A DNA stretch of 64,000 bases from Mortierella sp. BCC40632. Taxonomy: Eukaryota; Mortierellomycota; Mortierellomycetes; Mortierellales; Mortierellaceae. Positions within the stretch are counted from its first letter, which is position 1; every line of letters starts with the position of its first letter. The stretch lies in assembly GCA_011634665.1 (NCBI GenBank), contig WAEK01000012.1:744001-808000 (forward strand), written 5' to 3'. Both the position numbers and the translations under genes were made by a program. The notes under the pieces were generated by a model. The model was not told the origin of the DNA, ran no database searches, and saw nothing but the letters and a program-made list of their open reading frames with translations. Below, piece by piece: positions 13,701 through 25,561 of this stretch.

Positions 13701-14055
13701 GGTACGAATCCCGATCCAGTGCAGCGGCCGAGGCCAGTGGTGGGTGGTGTTCGTCTGAAGCTCGTCCACCAACAAGAGGGATCGAGTTGACGACCGCCGA
13801 GCCCACGGTCCAGAGTGAGTTGACCATTCCTTCGTACGCAGCGGCCATTGGGTCTGTTGGGGTGATCAGGTGGCGGGTGCCACGGCCAAGAGGAGATTCG
13901 TTTTTCCTTCTCGAGTGGATGCTGTAAGTATCGCTGCTGCTTCCGGTATCGTTATCATTGTTGTCGATGGGCGCAGGAAGGATTCGGCGCTGGTTAGTGC
14001 GTAAATAGTGGGACAAGGTACGGATGTACTTGTCTCCAGGAATGGGCTTGTCCAT
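10791..14055 (-). CDS. Leucine-rich-repeat protein, possibly STK11IP/LIP1-like
   Basis: Two exons, 14055-12172 and 12029-10791, giving 1040 residues. The intron has a GC donor (CAG then GCAAGT) and a TATAG acceptor; no GT donor keeps the frame as cleanly. The N-terminus is followed by Ser/Gly/Ala-rich disorder. A first LRR-like block (LTHLELHKIPP) sits near residue 335; a poly-Gln run follows, then at least five LRRs at about 490-628, including VSLDLSHNLLIALPPGLIHL and NISVLDLRGNRLESLCGL. Exon 2 begins with PKYRLEILAVFRANGHDLLL, the capping segment typical after such repeats, then a highly charged tail with Lys-rich runs, a His/Asp stretch (nine His) and poly-Gln/His. The resemblance to STK11-interacting LRR proteins is inference from layout. 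No enzymatic domain is seen. Confidence 0.8.
12069..12094. repeat. (GA)n microsatellite in the GC-AG intron
   Basis: About 13 GA units within intron 12030-12171. On the coding strand this is a CT tract located upstream of the TATAG acceptor. Confidence 0.9.
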
Positions 14056-14503
14056 CCAGGAATGGATTGGGCCAATGTGTGAAGAGAGAAAGATTTAGGA
14101 TCGAGAGGTCACTCAGTCGGAAGGTCAAGTCTCCAGTCGAGTCAAGAGTTGTCTAGTCGCGGTAGAGCGCGCTTTTTTAAGTGGTCGATGAAGTGGGTAG
14201 TAATGCGAGTAACGACAGGAGGTGAAGAAGGCGCGTGCGAGTGAACAGGTGGATCGATCAGTAAAATGGGTGGTGGTGAGAAGGGCGCGTGCGAAGGACG
14301 GGCAAACAGGGAAAAAAAAAAAAAAAAAAAAATGGGATGAACCCGAATGAGGATGAAGATGGATCGAGCGAAATGGATTGAGTGAGAGTCCTGCAACAAA
14401 AAAGAATTCTCTCTCTCCTGGGGGTGTCTGTCTGGTTCGGTCTGGTTTGGGCTTGTCTGTCTGTATCTGTCTTTGAGTCCCGCGGATAGTCCTGGTGGCG
14501 TAC

Positions 14504-14534
<31 letters not shown>

Positions 14535-14711
14535 GAGAGAGAAAGCGTGTGTGTGTGAGTAAGAGAGGAAAGAAAGAAAAGAGAGAGAAGACGGGAAGCG
14601 GGAGAAAGAAAAAGAGAGAAGGAAAGACGAGAGAGAGAGAGATAGCCAGGAGAGAGTATTCTCCTCCTCTTCCTCCTTCTTTTTCCTTCTCTCTCTCTCT
14701 CTCTCATCTGT

Positions 14712-14747
<36 letters not shown>

Positions 14748-16380
14748 CTCCTTGCACAGACAGGACAAAAAAAGTGGAGGGTCCCTTCTCTCTTTATCTT
14801 TCTATCTCTCTGTTCTCCCCTTCTTCTGGGGGACATGTCCAGCCAGACCCATGCATCCAATACGCGTGCAACAAACAAGGGCACCCTGCACTACGTTTTT
14901 TTTTTTTAGACGACCACATAATTATCTGTTTGGGTCGAATCTCCTCCGCTGTTTGCTTCATCAATTCTTCAACAAATGTGCAATGAGACCCAAACAGTTG
15001 GCAATGACCCGACCGCAGGGATGGGTCGGGTGAGAGAATCCATTCGCCAGAGTCTCCGTCATGCCCCTCCTCTCCCACCCCCTTCCCTTCCCCTCCCACA
15101 CGCGTGGATTGACAGAACGACAATCGGGTTCAATTGCCTGTCCGTCTGATTATCTGTCCCTTCTCCCATATCTGGAAGCCATTTGGGCTGTCCGTTCGAG
15201 TCCAGCCGTACCAAAAAGCGGTTGAAATGCGTATGTATGTGAGAGTGAGAGAGCGCGAGAGAGAAAGAGGGATGCATGCAGACCAACACCCCACTCGCCT
15301 CATACCTATGGACATGCCAGAAATAACACATGGCCGTGGGTCGTGTCGCCCTTTGGATCGGAGAGAACCCGCGCCTCGTTTAGCCCTGTCTGCCCTGACT
15401 CGATCCCAAGGTGGGGGAGAGCAAAAAAAAAAAAAAAAACGTATTCACGGTTAAGACACATTCACGCCCGCGAGTCCGCTCTACCCGTAGCCCATCGTAT
15501 CCCTGGAATGCCTTCCTCTCTCTCTCTCTTTCTCTCTCCCCCTCCTCCTGCCCTATCACACAGCCTCGCCGGAGAGAGAATGTCCCATCGTGAATGATTG
15601 CGAGACAAATTTCGGTCCGAAGTGAGCCGCTTGTGGCCGTCCATACTAGTGGGTCAATGTTCGTTCCACATGTTTGGATCCTTGGAGTGCTACAAAAGAA
15701 AAAAAAAAATGAAGTTTCCCAGCCAAAGAAACACGTTGTAGTCCACTCATTCCTCCGCTTCATTCCCATCCCATTCCATTCCTTCCATTCCATTCCGCTT
15801 TTTTTTTTCTTCCTTTCAATATTTGTTCATCCGCTTACCCGTCCACAGCCCAACTTGGGCGTGTGAATCTCGCTCTCAATATACAAAGATGTTCCAAAAA
15901 AAAAAAAAAAAAGACCCTGTCCATCCCCTGTCTTTTTTTTTTTTTTTTTTTGCCCGTCATGCAAAGGGCGCTATTGTAGAGCAGACAAAAAAAGACGCGA
16001 TCAAGAACAGAGAGTGGTGAAGGGCCGAGCGTGCATTATTACCTGTCAACCACGCCCGCCTTGTGCAGAAGAAGGGAGAGGAGGGAGAAGAAGAAGAAAA
16101 AAAGAGAAGGCGTAGGGCAATGGGTCCGACCGACATCATGCACATACATCATCCTCATCTCCCACGCCACTTGCTGTACTCGGTGATCGGATCCATCAAA
16201 GGATGCAATAACACCAAGCACAGTAGACCAATAGCCCTCTCTCTCCCCTCTCCCCCTCCCCCACACATTAATGAGGTCCGAGTTGATTACAATAGATGGG
16301 CACATGTCGCAGGGCACAGCTGATCCAAAAGATTCGAAGAAAAAAAAAGCTTTCATTACTCTATCACATATTGCTCTCTT
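14056..16380. other. Intergenic region rich in simple repeats
   Basis: This 2.3-kb spacer holds the promoter side of the LRR gene and the 3' side of the gamma-glutamyltransferase gene. GA/CT tracts at about 14500-14560 and 14691-14744, A or T runs at 14311-14331, 15425-15439, 15897-15912 and 15932-15951, and a CCATT-type repeat at about 15760-15797 dominate. Long open frames here consist of Arg/Glu or Ser/Leu translations of the repeats. I see no supported gene. Confidence 0.6.
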
Positions 16381-19115
16381 CTAGTATCCAGCGGCAACAC
16401 CATGCTTTCGCGAGTCACTCGACGCATAGATCAGTCCATCAACCGCAGACCGAAGGACGGCCTGGACCTCCGATTTACCCAGATTAATGTCAGAGACGGT
16501 AACATTGTGTCCTCGAGTGGCAAGGAACGAGATGTCCGAGCTCGAGTAGCCCGACTCAACATCCACTACATCTGGCATCAGCTGATGATGTAATCTCGGG
16601 CTCTCGACCGCTTCCATGACATTCATCCCATGATTGTAAATATTCAGCATAATCTATAGCAAAGAGGTGTAGCAAAAGGTCAGTGGGTAGATCAATAAAA
16701 ACCACGACTGGGCTTAGCTCTTCTTTTTTGTCTGTGTGGTTGAAAGAACAGAAAAAACCACCGGCCATTTTTGAAACTGAACACAATACCTGAAGCACAG
16801 ACGTCGTGATCCTGGATCCTCCACTTCCTCCTAGGGCGAGCTCAAAATGACCATCCCGTTCCACAATAGTCGGCACACAGGAGGACAAAGGTCGCTTGCC
16901 AGGCTCGGGAAAGTTATAAGGCGAGGGACGGAGTCCAAATGCATTGGGAACGCCTGGAATAGAAAAGTCATCCATTTCGTCATTCAGGACCACTCCGGTC
17001 TTGGGGTCAATGAGTTTGGATCCAAAAATCAAGTTGACGGTCGATGTCAGCGCAACTGCCATGTCGTTTTCATCCACAGCCGACATATGGGTCGTTCCGT
17101 GGTTGTCGATAGTGCCCCAGTGTGGGTTGTAGTACTCTACAGGGAACGTGCGCTCGTCCGAAATGTTGGCACGAATCTTGGCCGCAGTGTCCTTGTTCAT
17201 AATCCCTTCAATCTTTTCCTTGAGGTCCGAAAAATCAGGATCGCCCAACTCTGTTCGCTGAGCATATCCAACTAAAATAAAGTCATTTGTGAGTATCTGA
17301 CTGCTTTTATCTCTTCATCTCCTAGACTCTCGGATATGAAATGTTGTAGCAAAGGATAGACCCGCAACACTTACATTTCATTGCCTCGACAAGTCGATGT
17401 GCTTCAACATTAGCGTCAGTCTTGAACCGGCCAAGATCATATCGCTCCAAAATATTCAGAATACTAATCAACACAGGACCACTCGTCGGTGCTGGTGTCG
17501 TATAAATTTTGCGGCCATGATAATATCCGACAAGAGGTTCTTTGATCAATGGCTCATAGCCCTTCATGTCTTCCATCGTCAAGATGCCTCCATTCTTGTG
17601 GATATGATCGACCATACTCTGAGCAATAGGACCAGTGTAGAATGCATCAGGGCCTTCCCGTCCAATAGTTTCCAGAGTGTTTGCGAGAGCCTCACGTCGG
17701 ATCCATTGTCCTTCACGAAGGACTGTTCCGTTTGGTGCAAAAATAGGAGACCAGTCCGGCTGCGTCTCCATCATGTTTTTGTACACTTGTAGTCGACGGG
17801 CCAATTCAGGTCCAACGGCCCATCCCTCTCTTGCCATTTTCACTGAAGGAGCAAAAAGTCTCTCCCAGGGCAGTTTTCCATGGCGGCTATGGGCCAGGGC
17901 TAGTCCTCGAATCTCGCCAGGCACGCCAACAGCAAGGCCTCCGGTTTGGGCAAGCATCGGATTTTTCTTGTACATCTCGGGACTAGCGCCTGCAGGGGCT
18001 GTTTCTCTAAAATCAATCACTTCGACAGTCCCATTGGGTAGACGGATGGTCATGAATCCACCCCCACCAATGCCAGCCGAGAACATATTAACAGTTCCGA
18101 CGCAAAGGCAAGAGGCCACAGCTGCGTCCATAGCATTTCCTCCATCCTTTAGAACTAATTGATGTGACGACACCCACACAGTCGTGCAAAAAAGGAAGAG
18201 AAACGAATCGATAGGTTAGTTCTAAATGAGCTATTAGCAAGAGTGAAGGATGAGGAAAGTAGGGGGAAAGGAAAGAAGAGGCAGTTCTCGACTTTGTAGC
18301 AAAAATTGGGTTTATTGCGCCATTCTTGACACAACACCAATAATGCCATCTGGACATAGCCAAGAGGCAAAAGAAACTTCTCCCCCCCACCACCACCACC
18401 ACCACCACCACTCCTCACTTTGGAGCTCTGAAGGTATGGAGGAATCCTGCACACACTCTCGGATACAATCCATGCAAGCAAAATGCATGATTGGCCAGCA
18501 CAAGAGGCATGATGCATGGATGCTGAACAGTGTAAACAACACAACAGGGTCTTACCTTGGACACCGATCTCAGAACAATGGACCTCTTCTGTTGCAACAG
18601 CACCATGGTGCGCCTTGATCAGCGTAGGCGTGTTCCTCTCGATTTCTATCGACAAGTGATCAGAAAGAGACAAGGTTAAAGAAAGGCAAAATGGTCACCA
18701 CTCAATCTAGTCACATGGCCTACTCCACCTCTCCCTCCTTCTCTTTTCTACCCCTCCCCCCCAACAAGAAAAAAAGGCTGCAATACGTACGAGGGGCTGC
18801 CCCAATCTTGGTAACCAGGGTGATTGCAAGCACCACAAGGAGTGCGCTCGAGATCGAAGCAAGGGACACGATGATCCGCTTCCGTGTATGGTCCGATGCT
18901 GGGGATGGTGGGGATGAGGACCACGACTGTCTTTTGCCGCTACCGCTGCCATTGCTTTGACTTGGACTGGCAGAAGGTCGTCGTTTACCGCCGTCACTGC
19001 CCAGAAGTGCTGTGGTCTCCCTTGGTTCCTGCTGGTTGAGAGGAGGCTGACCCTGTCCAAGCTCTGCAGAAGAGAGTCGATCTGAGGAACGGCCGCGATC
19101 AGTTTTGGAGGCCAT
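16381..19115 (-). CDS. ggt: Gamma-glutamyltransferase (glutathione hydrolase), five exons
   Basis: Exons 19115-18791, 18645-18556, 18154-17375, 17271-16790 and 16653-16381 join to 649 residues, all introns GT-AG. Residues 1-80 are a polar cytosolic tail with an acidic dileucine motif (ETTALL, 33-38), a known AP-3/vacuolar sorting signal type. One membrane segment follows (about 81-102), so the enzyme is a type II protein with a lumenal catalytic domain. Family marks: LKDGGNAMDAAVAS, GIGGGGFMTIRL, DFRETAP, the autoprocessing site HGTTHMSAVD with predicted nucleophile T458, PLSSCVPTIV, and GGSGGSRI. It should cleave the gamma-glutamyl bond of glutathione and transfer or hydrolyse it, as vacuolar yeast Ecm38 does; vacuolar location here is inferred from the motif. 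No residue loss is seen. Confidence 0.93.
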
Positions 19116-20096
19116 GATGCCTGTGCGGTTGAGACTAGACTACTGGGGGTGTTGAGTATTAAGCTTGTGCCTGTTTTTTTTTTGGAGATAGTTAGTGGTC
19201 AGCAATCCAGTCGGCGGGAGAGCATTAATGAGAGCCTTGGGGTGTGAAATGAACACTTACAAGGGTGAAGCAGAGAGAATGAATAAAGGGATGGGAGGTT
19301 TAGAATGAGTAAGTATGTCCTTGGGAGGATGAATGGATGGATGGATGAATGAATGAATAGAACGACGGTGGCAATGGCGTCAAGAGAGAGGGAGAGAGAG
19401 AAGAAAGGGAAAAAGAAAGAAGAGAGCAAGAGTGACTTTCCCTCTCTTTTTAACTTTTTCTACTTTTTTTTTTTCCCAGAATGGCTCGGCTGATCGAAGC
19501 ATTCCTTCCCTGTCCCGGGTGTTCCAGGGCGTGCGCAGTGCATCTCGGCTACTCCCCCGAGACATCAGTCGGGCGCTTCTCCACAGGTACCCGGGGAGGA
19601 GGCGGGGGGGGGGAGAGTCATCTACCCACTCCACATCCAGTCCGGCTCAGAGCCTAAGAAAAGCGAGTAACTCTCTTCCCCCTCCCCTCCCTCCCCCCCT
19701 CACCTCCGTTATAAACATGGATGACAAGAGTCTCGATACACCCTGGTAGAGGGTATCATACTGCAGCGGCCAAGCATACATTGGAATGAAAACGACATTT
19801 AGTGCAGGGGAAAGTAGACGATTCTTTAATGAACCTTTGTCCCAAGGTCCGAGCTCTTATTACCATTGCGCAGGTGTCTCTCTCAAAACTGTTAGCTTTT
19901 GCTTTGTAATGAAAAAAAAAAAAAAACATATACTGCAACCGTTCATGATGTGATCTAGGATTTATCCGTGAACGAGTTGGAGGGAAGGGAGAGGGGGTCA
20001 AACACTCAGCCTTGGCTCTTTTTGGCAGGTGGTCACGCCGATTCGGCACGTTTTTGAATAGGCTATTCTACTCAATCTGGCTAAAGACACAAATTT
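19116..20096. other. Promoter side of GGT gene and start of gene-poor island
   Basis: Contains a GGAT/GAAT tetranucleotide repeat at about 19325-19358, GA-rich tracts near 19380-19430, T and A runs, and a G8 run at 19603-19610. No coding sequence is supported. Confidence 0.5.
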
Positions 20097-20720
20097 TCAG
20101 ATGGTGGCGTCAGCGACTCGTTGACTCGCTCGATCGACATCAGTGATCAGGGCTTGTTGTTGTTCCAGTTTAACGTCTGGTGTGAGTTCTCTTGTCCTTC
20201 CACCGTTCGGCGATATCGGACCTAGCAGACCTGGCAAAGCAGAGGACACATGTCTTTGACTCCTGACAGTGTTGCTAGCTTCTCTGAACTCTCCCTCTCG
20301 TAGCCGCACCATCTTGAGAGTGTAAGACACCTCGTTCACTTGTCGTGCGTCATATAAGCAATAAGGAGTCAGTAGCTGTGCCTGCTAAATTTCGTTTCGA
20401 TCTTGTCGTGTCAGTGCCAGAGTTTCGGATTTTGTAATCTGCTCCAGCGAATGTGTTGTGCATGAGGTCGGTACGAGCATCAACTTTGACAAGGTTTGAT
20501 ATGCTTAATATGATAGTTTAAATCCTCTACTGTGAGGTGGTTCCAGGTTGCAAGCGTCAGTTTCTGAAAACCGCTACCACAGCCACCTTGGCCACTTCTA
20601 CCTATTCTGTGGGCCGCTGCTGCCGCTGCTACCACCAGTGGATGCAGTGGATTGTGCGCCTTGGGCCAAAAGTAGACATGTCAACACAGCCCTCGAAACT
20701 TAACTTCTTCTTCTCCCTCC
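20097..20720 (-). pseudogene. Possible degenerate coding relic, unrecognised
   Basis: On the minus strand an open stretch from about 20395 to 20097 encodes a hydrophilic segment (VSYTLKMVRLREGEFREASN, then LTPDVKLEQQQALITDVDRA). A second open stretch at about 20500-20355 lies in another frame (DARTDLMHNTFAGADYKIRN), and a Ser/Gly-rich piece (AQGAQSTASTGGSSGSSGPQ) precedes it in yet another arrangement with stops between. The succession of coding-looking pieces in shifted frames suggests a decayed gene. I do not recognise the family, and chance open frames are possible. Confidence 0.25.
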
Positions 20721-22175
20721 CCTCTTATTAAAAGAGATCAGTGTTGCTGTCGCGACTTATGACTTATGATCTTGAATCTCATGACTTCCCAGTTCCGGTC
20801 ACTTACGATCTTTTTTTGGAGCCAAGGAGGCCATTAGTGCCTGTGAACTGATTAACTGATTTCTGGTGCCTCTTGAGCCAAGCAAACCAAAAGCGACTGG
20901 TGATTGATTGCCGTTTGTCACTCCCTCGCCGTTTATTTTCTCCATCTTTTTTCAACTTATGAAGAGTGTACGCGAATAGATAGGAGGAGGAGGAGAAGGA
21001 GGAGCATTAAAAGTGATAGAAGATTGGTGGTAGGGGGAGGGAGGTAGGGGTGGGGTCTACTGCGTAGCATTATCGTGAGATGAGGGTGTATACTGAAATG
21101 ACATGGTAACTGTGATAGACAGGGGGATAGGAGTTATTCTACTCTCTTTGGAAATATATGGTTCAAATGGCACTCCAGTCGATGATGTGTGTAGGGTTCA
21201 AAGGCGATTAGGAAGAGGGATGCGGGGTGGCGCTCAAGGCGGTAGAAAGCACCAATAAGGGTTTAATGCAGGGTTTCTGAAAGGGATGGAGGGAATATCT
21301 ACAAGAACAATATGACCTTCATATTCCTCCCGACCATATCTCGCCCAGTTCTCATCCGCTTTTCGTCAGAAAAGACTGCCATGATCCCACGAGGCCCCAG
21401 AAAATAACTTTTTGGTTTCACTTAGGCCCCGGAGCATCCTGCCACAGGTAAAACACTAGTCTAATCGTTTAAAAAAACATTGCCCAAATCATATGATAAA
21501 CAGATGCCCTATCTCATCTGAACATCTGATCAGGCGAGGATGAGGGGGCGCCAGGGAGGACGAGCGTGCCTTCCTTTTGCTCATTAGGCTGTATGCTGGC
21601 TCATGGATGAAGCAAATGGCTCAATGTACTAGACTGTCTTGAAGCAAAAAAAGGTCTCTCTCGAGGGAAGAGGCCACGCGACGCGTCAGAGGCAAATAGA
21701 AATCTTCAAGTCACGCAAGCATTTGCTGGGCTCCATTGCTTGCTTTCTTTCTTTTTTAGTTCTCTCTCTCTCTCTCTCTCTACTTCCTACTACATCTCCG
21801 CTGGATATCTTTTACGCCCGTTCACCTCTCTGTGAGTGTCTCCTTAGGCTTTGCTCCTTCTTTATGACCCCATTCTCTAGAGAACAGCTCTTTCTTTGCT
21901 ACTGACTTTGCAATGATTCCCTTTCTATTTATTACAGATAAAGCGCATTTCCTTCAGACTTTCACATTGCAACCGACTATAGTGGTAGATCTTCTTTGCA
22001 AATAAAGAGGCTATTTACTCCAGAGTTGATTATCGATGAGGTCCTACGAAAAACAGATAAATAATAGAAGGCAAGATCTTGACAGAGTTTGGTTAATTTG
22101 ATCCACGTTTGAGCAACTGGAGCTTATTCTGCTGTCTCTGGGGCTCATTTGATGGGTAGGAAAACTAAAGTAAGG

Positions 22176-22206
<31 letters not shown>

Positions 22207-22589
22207 AGAAAGTGAATGACGAGGGAGTGGCTAACTGCCAACAATCATCTTAGGTTTGCTCCCTGAAAATGCTTATGACCTGGCATACCTCTTCCCCTTC
22301 CCGGCCAATTGTCAACGGGAAGTCAGTTCTCCGGCAACTATGGTCTCCTTGACACTAAGAAAATTACCAAAAGTAGCTGGGATTAGGAAGTCATCAGGTT
22401 TTGAGGTCAGAAATCTCGACGCCAATATTGATCTCTTTTGTTAAGTGGGATTTGGGTCTGCTTGAGCAAGCAATGACCCGAAGCTATCGCCCGTTGGGTT
22501 ATGGCTGAACGCGGGAGAGTGCAGGAAGAGTTGCATGACACTATCTCAAAGGGGTCTTATTTTCCTCAACCTTCTCTAATCGACGTCAG
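20721..22589. other. Gene-poor stretch without recognisable features
   Basis: Lower GC than the flanks, with a GGA-rich patch near 20984-21003, a CT tract at about 21762-21780 and an A run at 22178-22203. No conserved coding sequence, RNA gene or terminal repeats were seen. Confidence 0.5.
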
Positions 22590-22889
22590 TCATGTTTTGC
22601 TTGCCCTTGGGGAATTCAGTGAACTTGCACTCTCTGGGGTCAGTGCCCAAGCGCAACCAATTGCGATAGCAGCGACAGCGACAAGACCTACAATCTGGGT
22701 AACGCATCCACCAACGTCCTGCGTGAGGTATTGGCCAGCTAGCTCCTGAGCTTTTTGCCCCGCAGCATAAGCCTGGTTAGCGTCCAATTAGATCTAGCTA
22801 AGATAAGCAAAGGCTTGGGTCGCTAGAAGACTGGACATGGCCGCCAAGGTGGCAAACTTGCTAAGGAAAGACTTGGATTCGATAAACAT
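22590..22889 (-). pseudogene. Broken small secreted-protein gene, copy 1
   Basis: The minus-strand frame from ATG at 22889-22887 to TGA at 22592-22590 spans 100 codons but contains two close in-frame stops (TAG, then TAA two codons later) just after the leader. The N-terminus is a clear signal-peptide shape: charged start, hydrophobic core SKFATLAAMSSLLA, then TQAFA as a likely cleavage site. After the stops the frame resumes with NQAYAAGQKAQELAGQYLTQ and a hydrophobic tail with CVTQIVGLVAVAAIAIGC. No GT-AG pair could remove the stops. Copy 2 on the opposite strand at 24.0 kb has the same architecture and shares QAYAxG and C-V...VG.VAA. It was probably a small secreted or membrane-inserting protein; function unknown. 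Confidence 0.6.
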
Positions 22890-23216
22890 TGAGTTATGGA
22901 TAAAAATAGGTCCAAGTATAAGTGGAAATAATCAACTGTGTGAAGAGAACTTGATGGACCACAGGAAGGCTTGAATGGCCTATCTTGCTTGCGTGCAAGA
23001 CGAACAGTGAAGAGTTTTAGGTGAAGATTGCCTCCTCCCCTATTACTATATCTTTGATGCCCGTTTTCGTTTTCGTTGGCGAGCACAGGAGTCGACAGCC
23101 AGCTTTCACAAAAACGACATCCAATCTCCAAATCCTTTGAGCGAAATCAGAACCCACAAAGCTTCGAATAGAAAAACAGTCAATCGGGTGATGTTCATGC
23201 ATCCAAAGTTACCAGT

Positions 23217-23337
23217 CAGTGTTTCTCAACAAACGGGATTTTCATTCGATAACTTGTTTCATAAAGACCATGTACAGGGATCTAGTACGGCTTAACAAAA
23301 TGAGATCTGAACTCTTTCCGTTCAATAAGAAACACTG
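23217..23337. mobile_element. MITE-like element, copy 1 (121 bp)
   Basis: The element begins CAGTGTTTCTCAACAAACG and ends AATAAGAAACACTG, giving terminal inverted repeats of CAGTGTTTCT type. It matches the 121-bp element at 27269-27389 along its whole length when that copy is reverse-complemented, with scattered substitutions. It has no coding capacity. CAGTG ends recall hAT-type elements, but I find no intact target-site duplication, so the superfamily is open. Confidence 0.7.
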
Positions 23338-24033
23338 TGATCAGCACAGCAGAACTATGGCCTACATGCACACACACGCATGCTGCCTCGTCTACATCCT
23401 AGACCCAAAATCGGGTTATCCGATTATTCAACCTTTTGTTGCACCACATCTGGCCCTAAGAATTTCGATATTCACTCATGGTATGCCTGAGTGCGCCACG
23501 GCTCACTTGTGTCCAAATGGATAGGCTTTAGCAGTGTCCTGATCCAAAACCCGAAGTCCTTTTCGATTTACACGCTACTTGGGGTGTCGAATTTCCATTT
23601 GGAACATAGTACCTGTGTCTGACGCCGTACCTCATACTGGTTAGTGAGCCTGGAGATTCATAGATTGAACGGAAAGATGCGCAACAGAATAGAGTATCGC
23701 TACTATTGTTGTCAAAACTTTTTCCATTATCGTCACATCCCCGCTCAATGCAAAAGTCGAATGCTGCCTGAGATGACCCCTCCCCCCAGCAACTTGATCC
23801 CCATATTTTTTTTTTTTTTTTTTTTTTCACTGAACTTATCCTTCAGCTAGAGAGAGCGCACTTGGCAGAGAGAATCTCAATAACATAAATAGTACTCCAT
23901 CCCAGATTCCCATAACCTATTTTCTCCACCCTCTTACATTCAATTAAACCTGCCCCAACCTCCTCACAGCCCGTCAAGATCTCCCTATAAGCTACCTCTC
24001 CGGCTGCAATTGGAACCAATCCTCATCTCTTCA

Positions 24034-24339
24034 ATGTTGCTTAGATGTAAGTTCACCATCAGCAAGGCTGTCCTGGCCGCCACTGTCTGCCTTATGGTAA
24101 CCGATCAGGTTCAAGCAGACGACCTTGTTTGAAAAAAAATTAACTATGATCAAGCATACGCCGTGGGCACTCAGGTTGTCGACATGAAGCAAGGAAACAT
24201 CAATAGTCTTCCTGTATGCGTTATTGCCTCCGTCGGCATAGTTGCTGCAGATCTGGCTGGGTACGGCGAAGTTTTGATCCAGCGGCCTCTTTCAAGTTCG
24301 CTTCCAAAAAGTTTGTTATTTACTAAAGAGAATGACTAA
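24034..24339 (+). pseudogene. Broken small secreted-protein gene, copy 2
   Basis: ATG at 24034 opens a 101-codon frame ending at TAA 24337-24339, interrupted by one TGA at 24130-24132. The leader has a basic start, hydrophobic core (ISKAVLAATVCLMV) and a likely cleavage after QVQA. The segment after the stop reads NYDQAYAVGTQVVDMKQGN and then CVIASVGIVAADLAG. Position of the break, leader, QAYAxG motif and hydrophobic tail match copy 1 at 22.6-22.9 kb on the other strand. The sequence just upstream is pyrimidine-rich like the promoters of intact genes here. Stop-codon readthrough or assembly error cannot be excluded, but the simplest view is a decayed paralogue. Confidence 0.55.
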
Positions 24340-25561
24340 CGGAGTCATGCGACCAACGTGTGTCCACCGTTATCTTTGTACCCCTTCAGAATGGGCAAAT
24401 GTTCAGCTCGGATAAACCCCTTCGTGAGAAAAAAGAAGAGCCTTGTACACAACAATCGATTTGTCGATAAAATGGCGGATGACTGGAACTGGTGCGATCT
24501 TTTTTTTTTTTTTTTTTATTCTCGTTGTAGCCTTTGAGTTTTTATCTTTCTCAACCCCATACTCCCACTCACCTTACCAAACAGCTCTCCTTTTACTTTG
24601 ACATCTTTCTCGGTAATAACAAACTAAAGATCCTGCCACACTCATCTTTACGATATCAAACCGACCTAAAATAATGTCTATGTTGATCTTTCTCACTAAT
24701 GTAGCATAGTACTTTGGTCCAACGCCGAGCAGATTTTCTACATGGGTAACAAAGGAGAAGAGTCCTGGCTGGACGCCTTCAATTCTATGTTTCAGTTTAT
24801 CGGCGCGGTCTTTTTTAGTATGTGGCTCGCACGTTTTCTTGTGACCCACGGTCGAGCATGGCGCCCGTTCGAATGGGGACCACTCACATTCCCGACGGCT
24901 CCAGACCCTCCACAGCAGGAAGATTCCTCTCAAGTGGACATAAAATTGTAGACGCTGATGAAAACAATGGCTAGCCAAGTCAAGTATCATAAAGACTTTA
25001 GCCTATTATCCGAGGGGCCAGGATCATATAGCTCCCAGCTTTGACATTTCCTCCATTGATTTTTAGTTTTCTTTCTGTGTTACCCTTTGAAGATGTAGTA
25101 TTTTGTAGTGTGGAGAGATGACCTTCATTTAGCGAGCCCCCCCTTTTTTTTTTTTAGATTCTCGAGCGAAGAAGACTATATATGTATGATCCTAACCCCA
25201 AAGGGTAATAATCCTCAGCAACTACAGTTGGTTCAGCTCCTGAATAGCTTGATAGGGAGACAAGAGATATGGAAACACACTTTCCGCCATCCAAAAAAGA
25301 AGTAGATACCAGCATACCTGCGCGGCTCCGCCCGCGCTAGAAATGACCAAAAGGGATCACCAGGCTACCAAAGTATATCATTATTTACTATGGGTCAGGG
25401 AGTATTTCCATTCACCTCGGTAATCTCTGCCTATATTCTCGATCTGTTACAGAGCACTACTTAGTTTTTGACCCGCTTACTGTAAAAAAAATCTAGGGTA
25501 TCCACGCATTTGAAAAAGGAAAAGACCTGCGTACCCAGACACTCAAGAAGTGAAATAGAAT
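24340..25561. other. Gene-poor stretch with one small unrecognised open frame
   Basis: A T run lies at 24501-24517. The best open frame is 24742-24951 (+), 69 residues, with one possible membrane segment (FQFIGAVFFSMWLARFLV) and a Pro-rich tail; its frame is open for twelve codons before the ATG. An overlapping minus-strand frame (24990-24574, 138 residues) is equally open, so neither is supported as a gene. The rest shows nothing recognisable. Confidence 0.35.

Noticed and set aside
14142..14884. Two overlapping frames of 208 codons on the minus strand
   Set aside because: They are translations of CT/GA microsatellites and T runs (Ser/Leu/Phe/Arg/Glu) without any coding character.
24574..24990. 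138-codon minus-strand frame
   Set aside because: It competes with the 69-codon plus-strand frame over the same bases and contains no recognisable motif, so neither is called as a gene.
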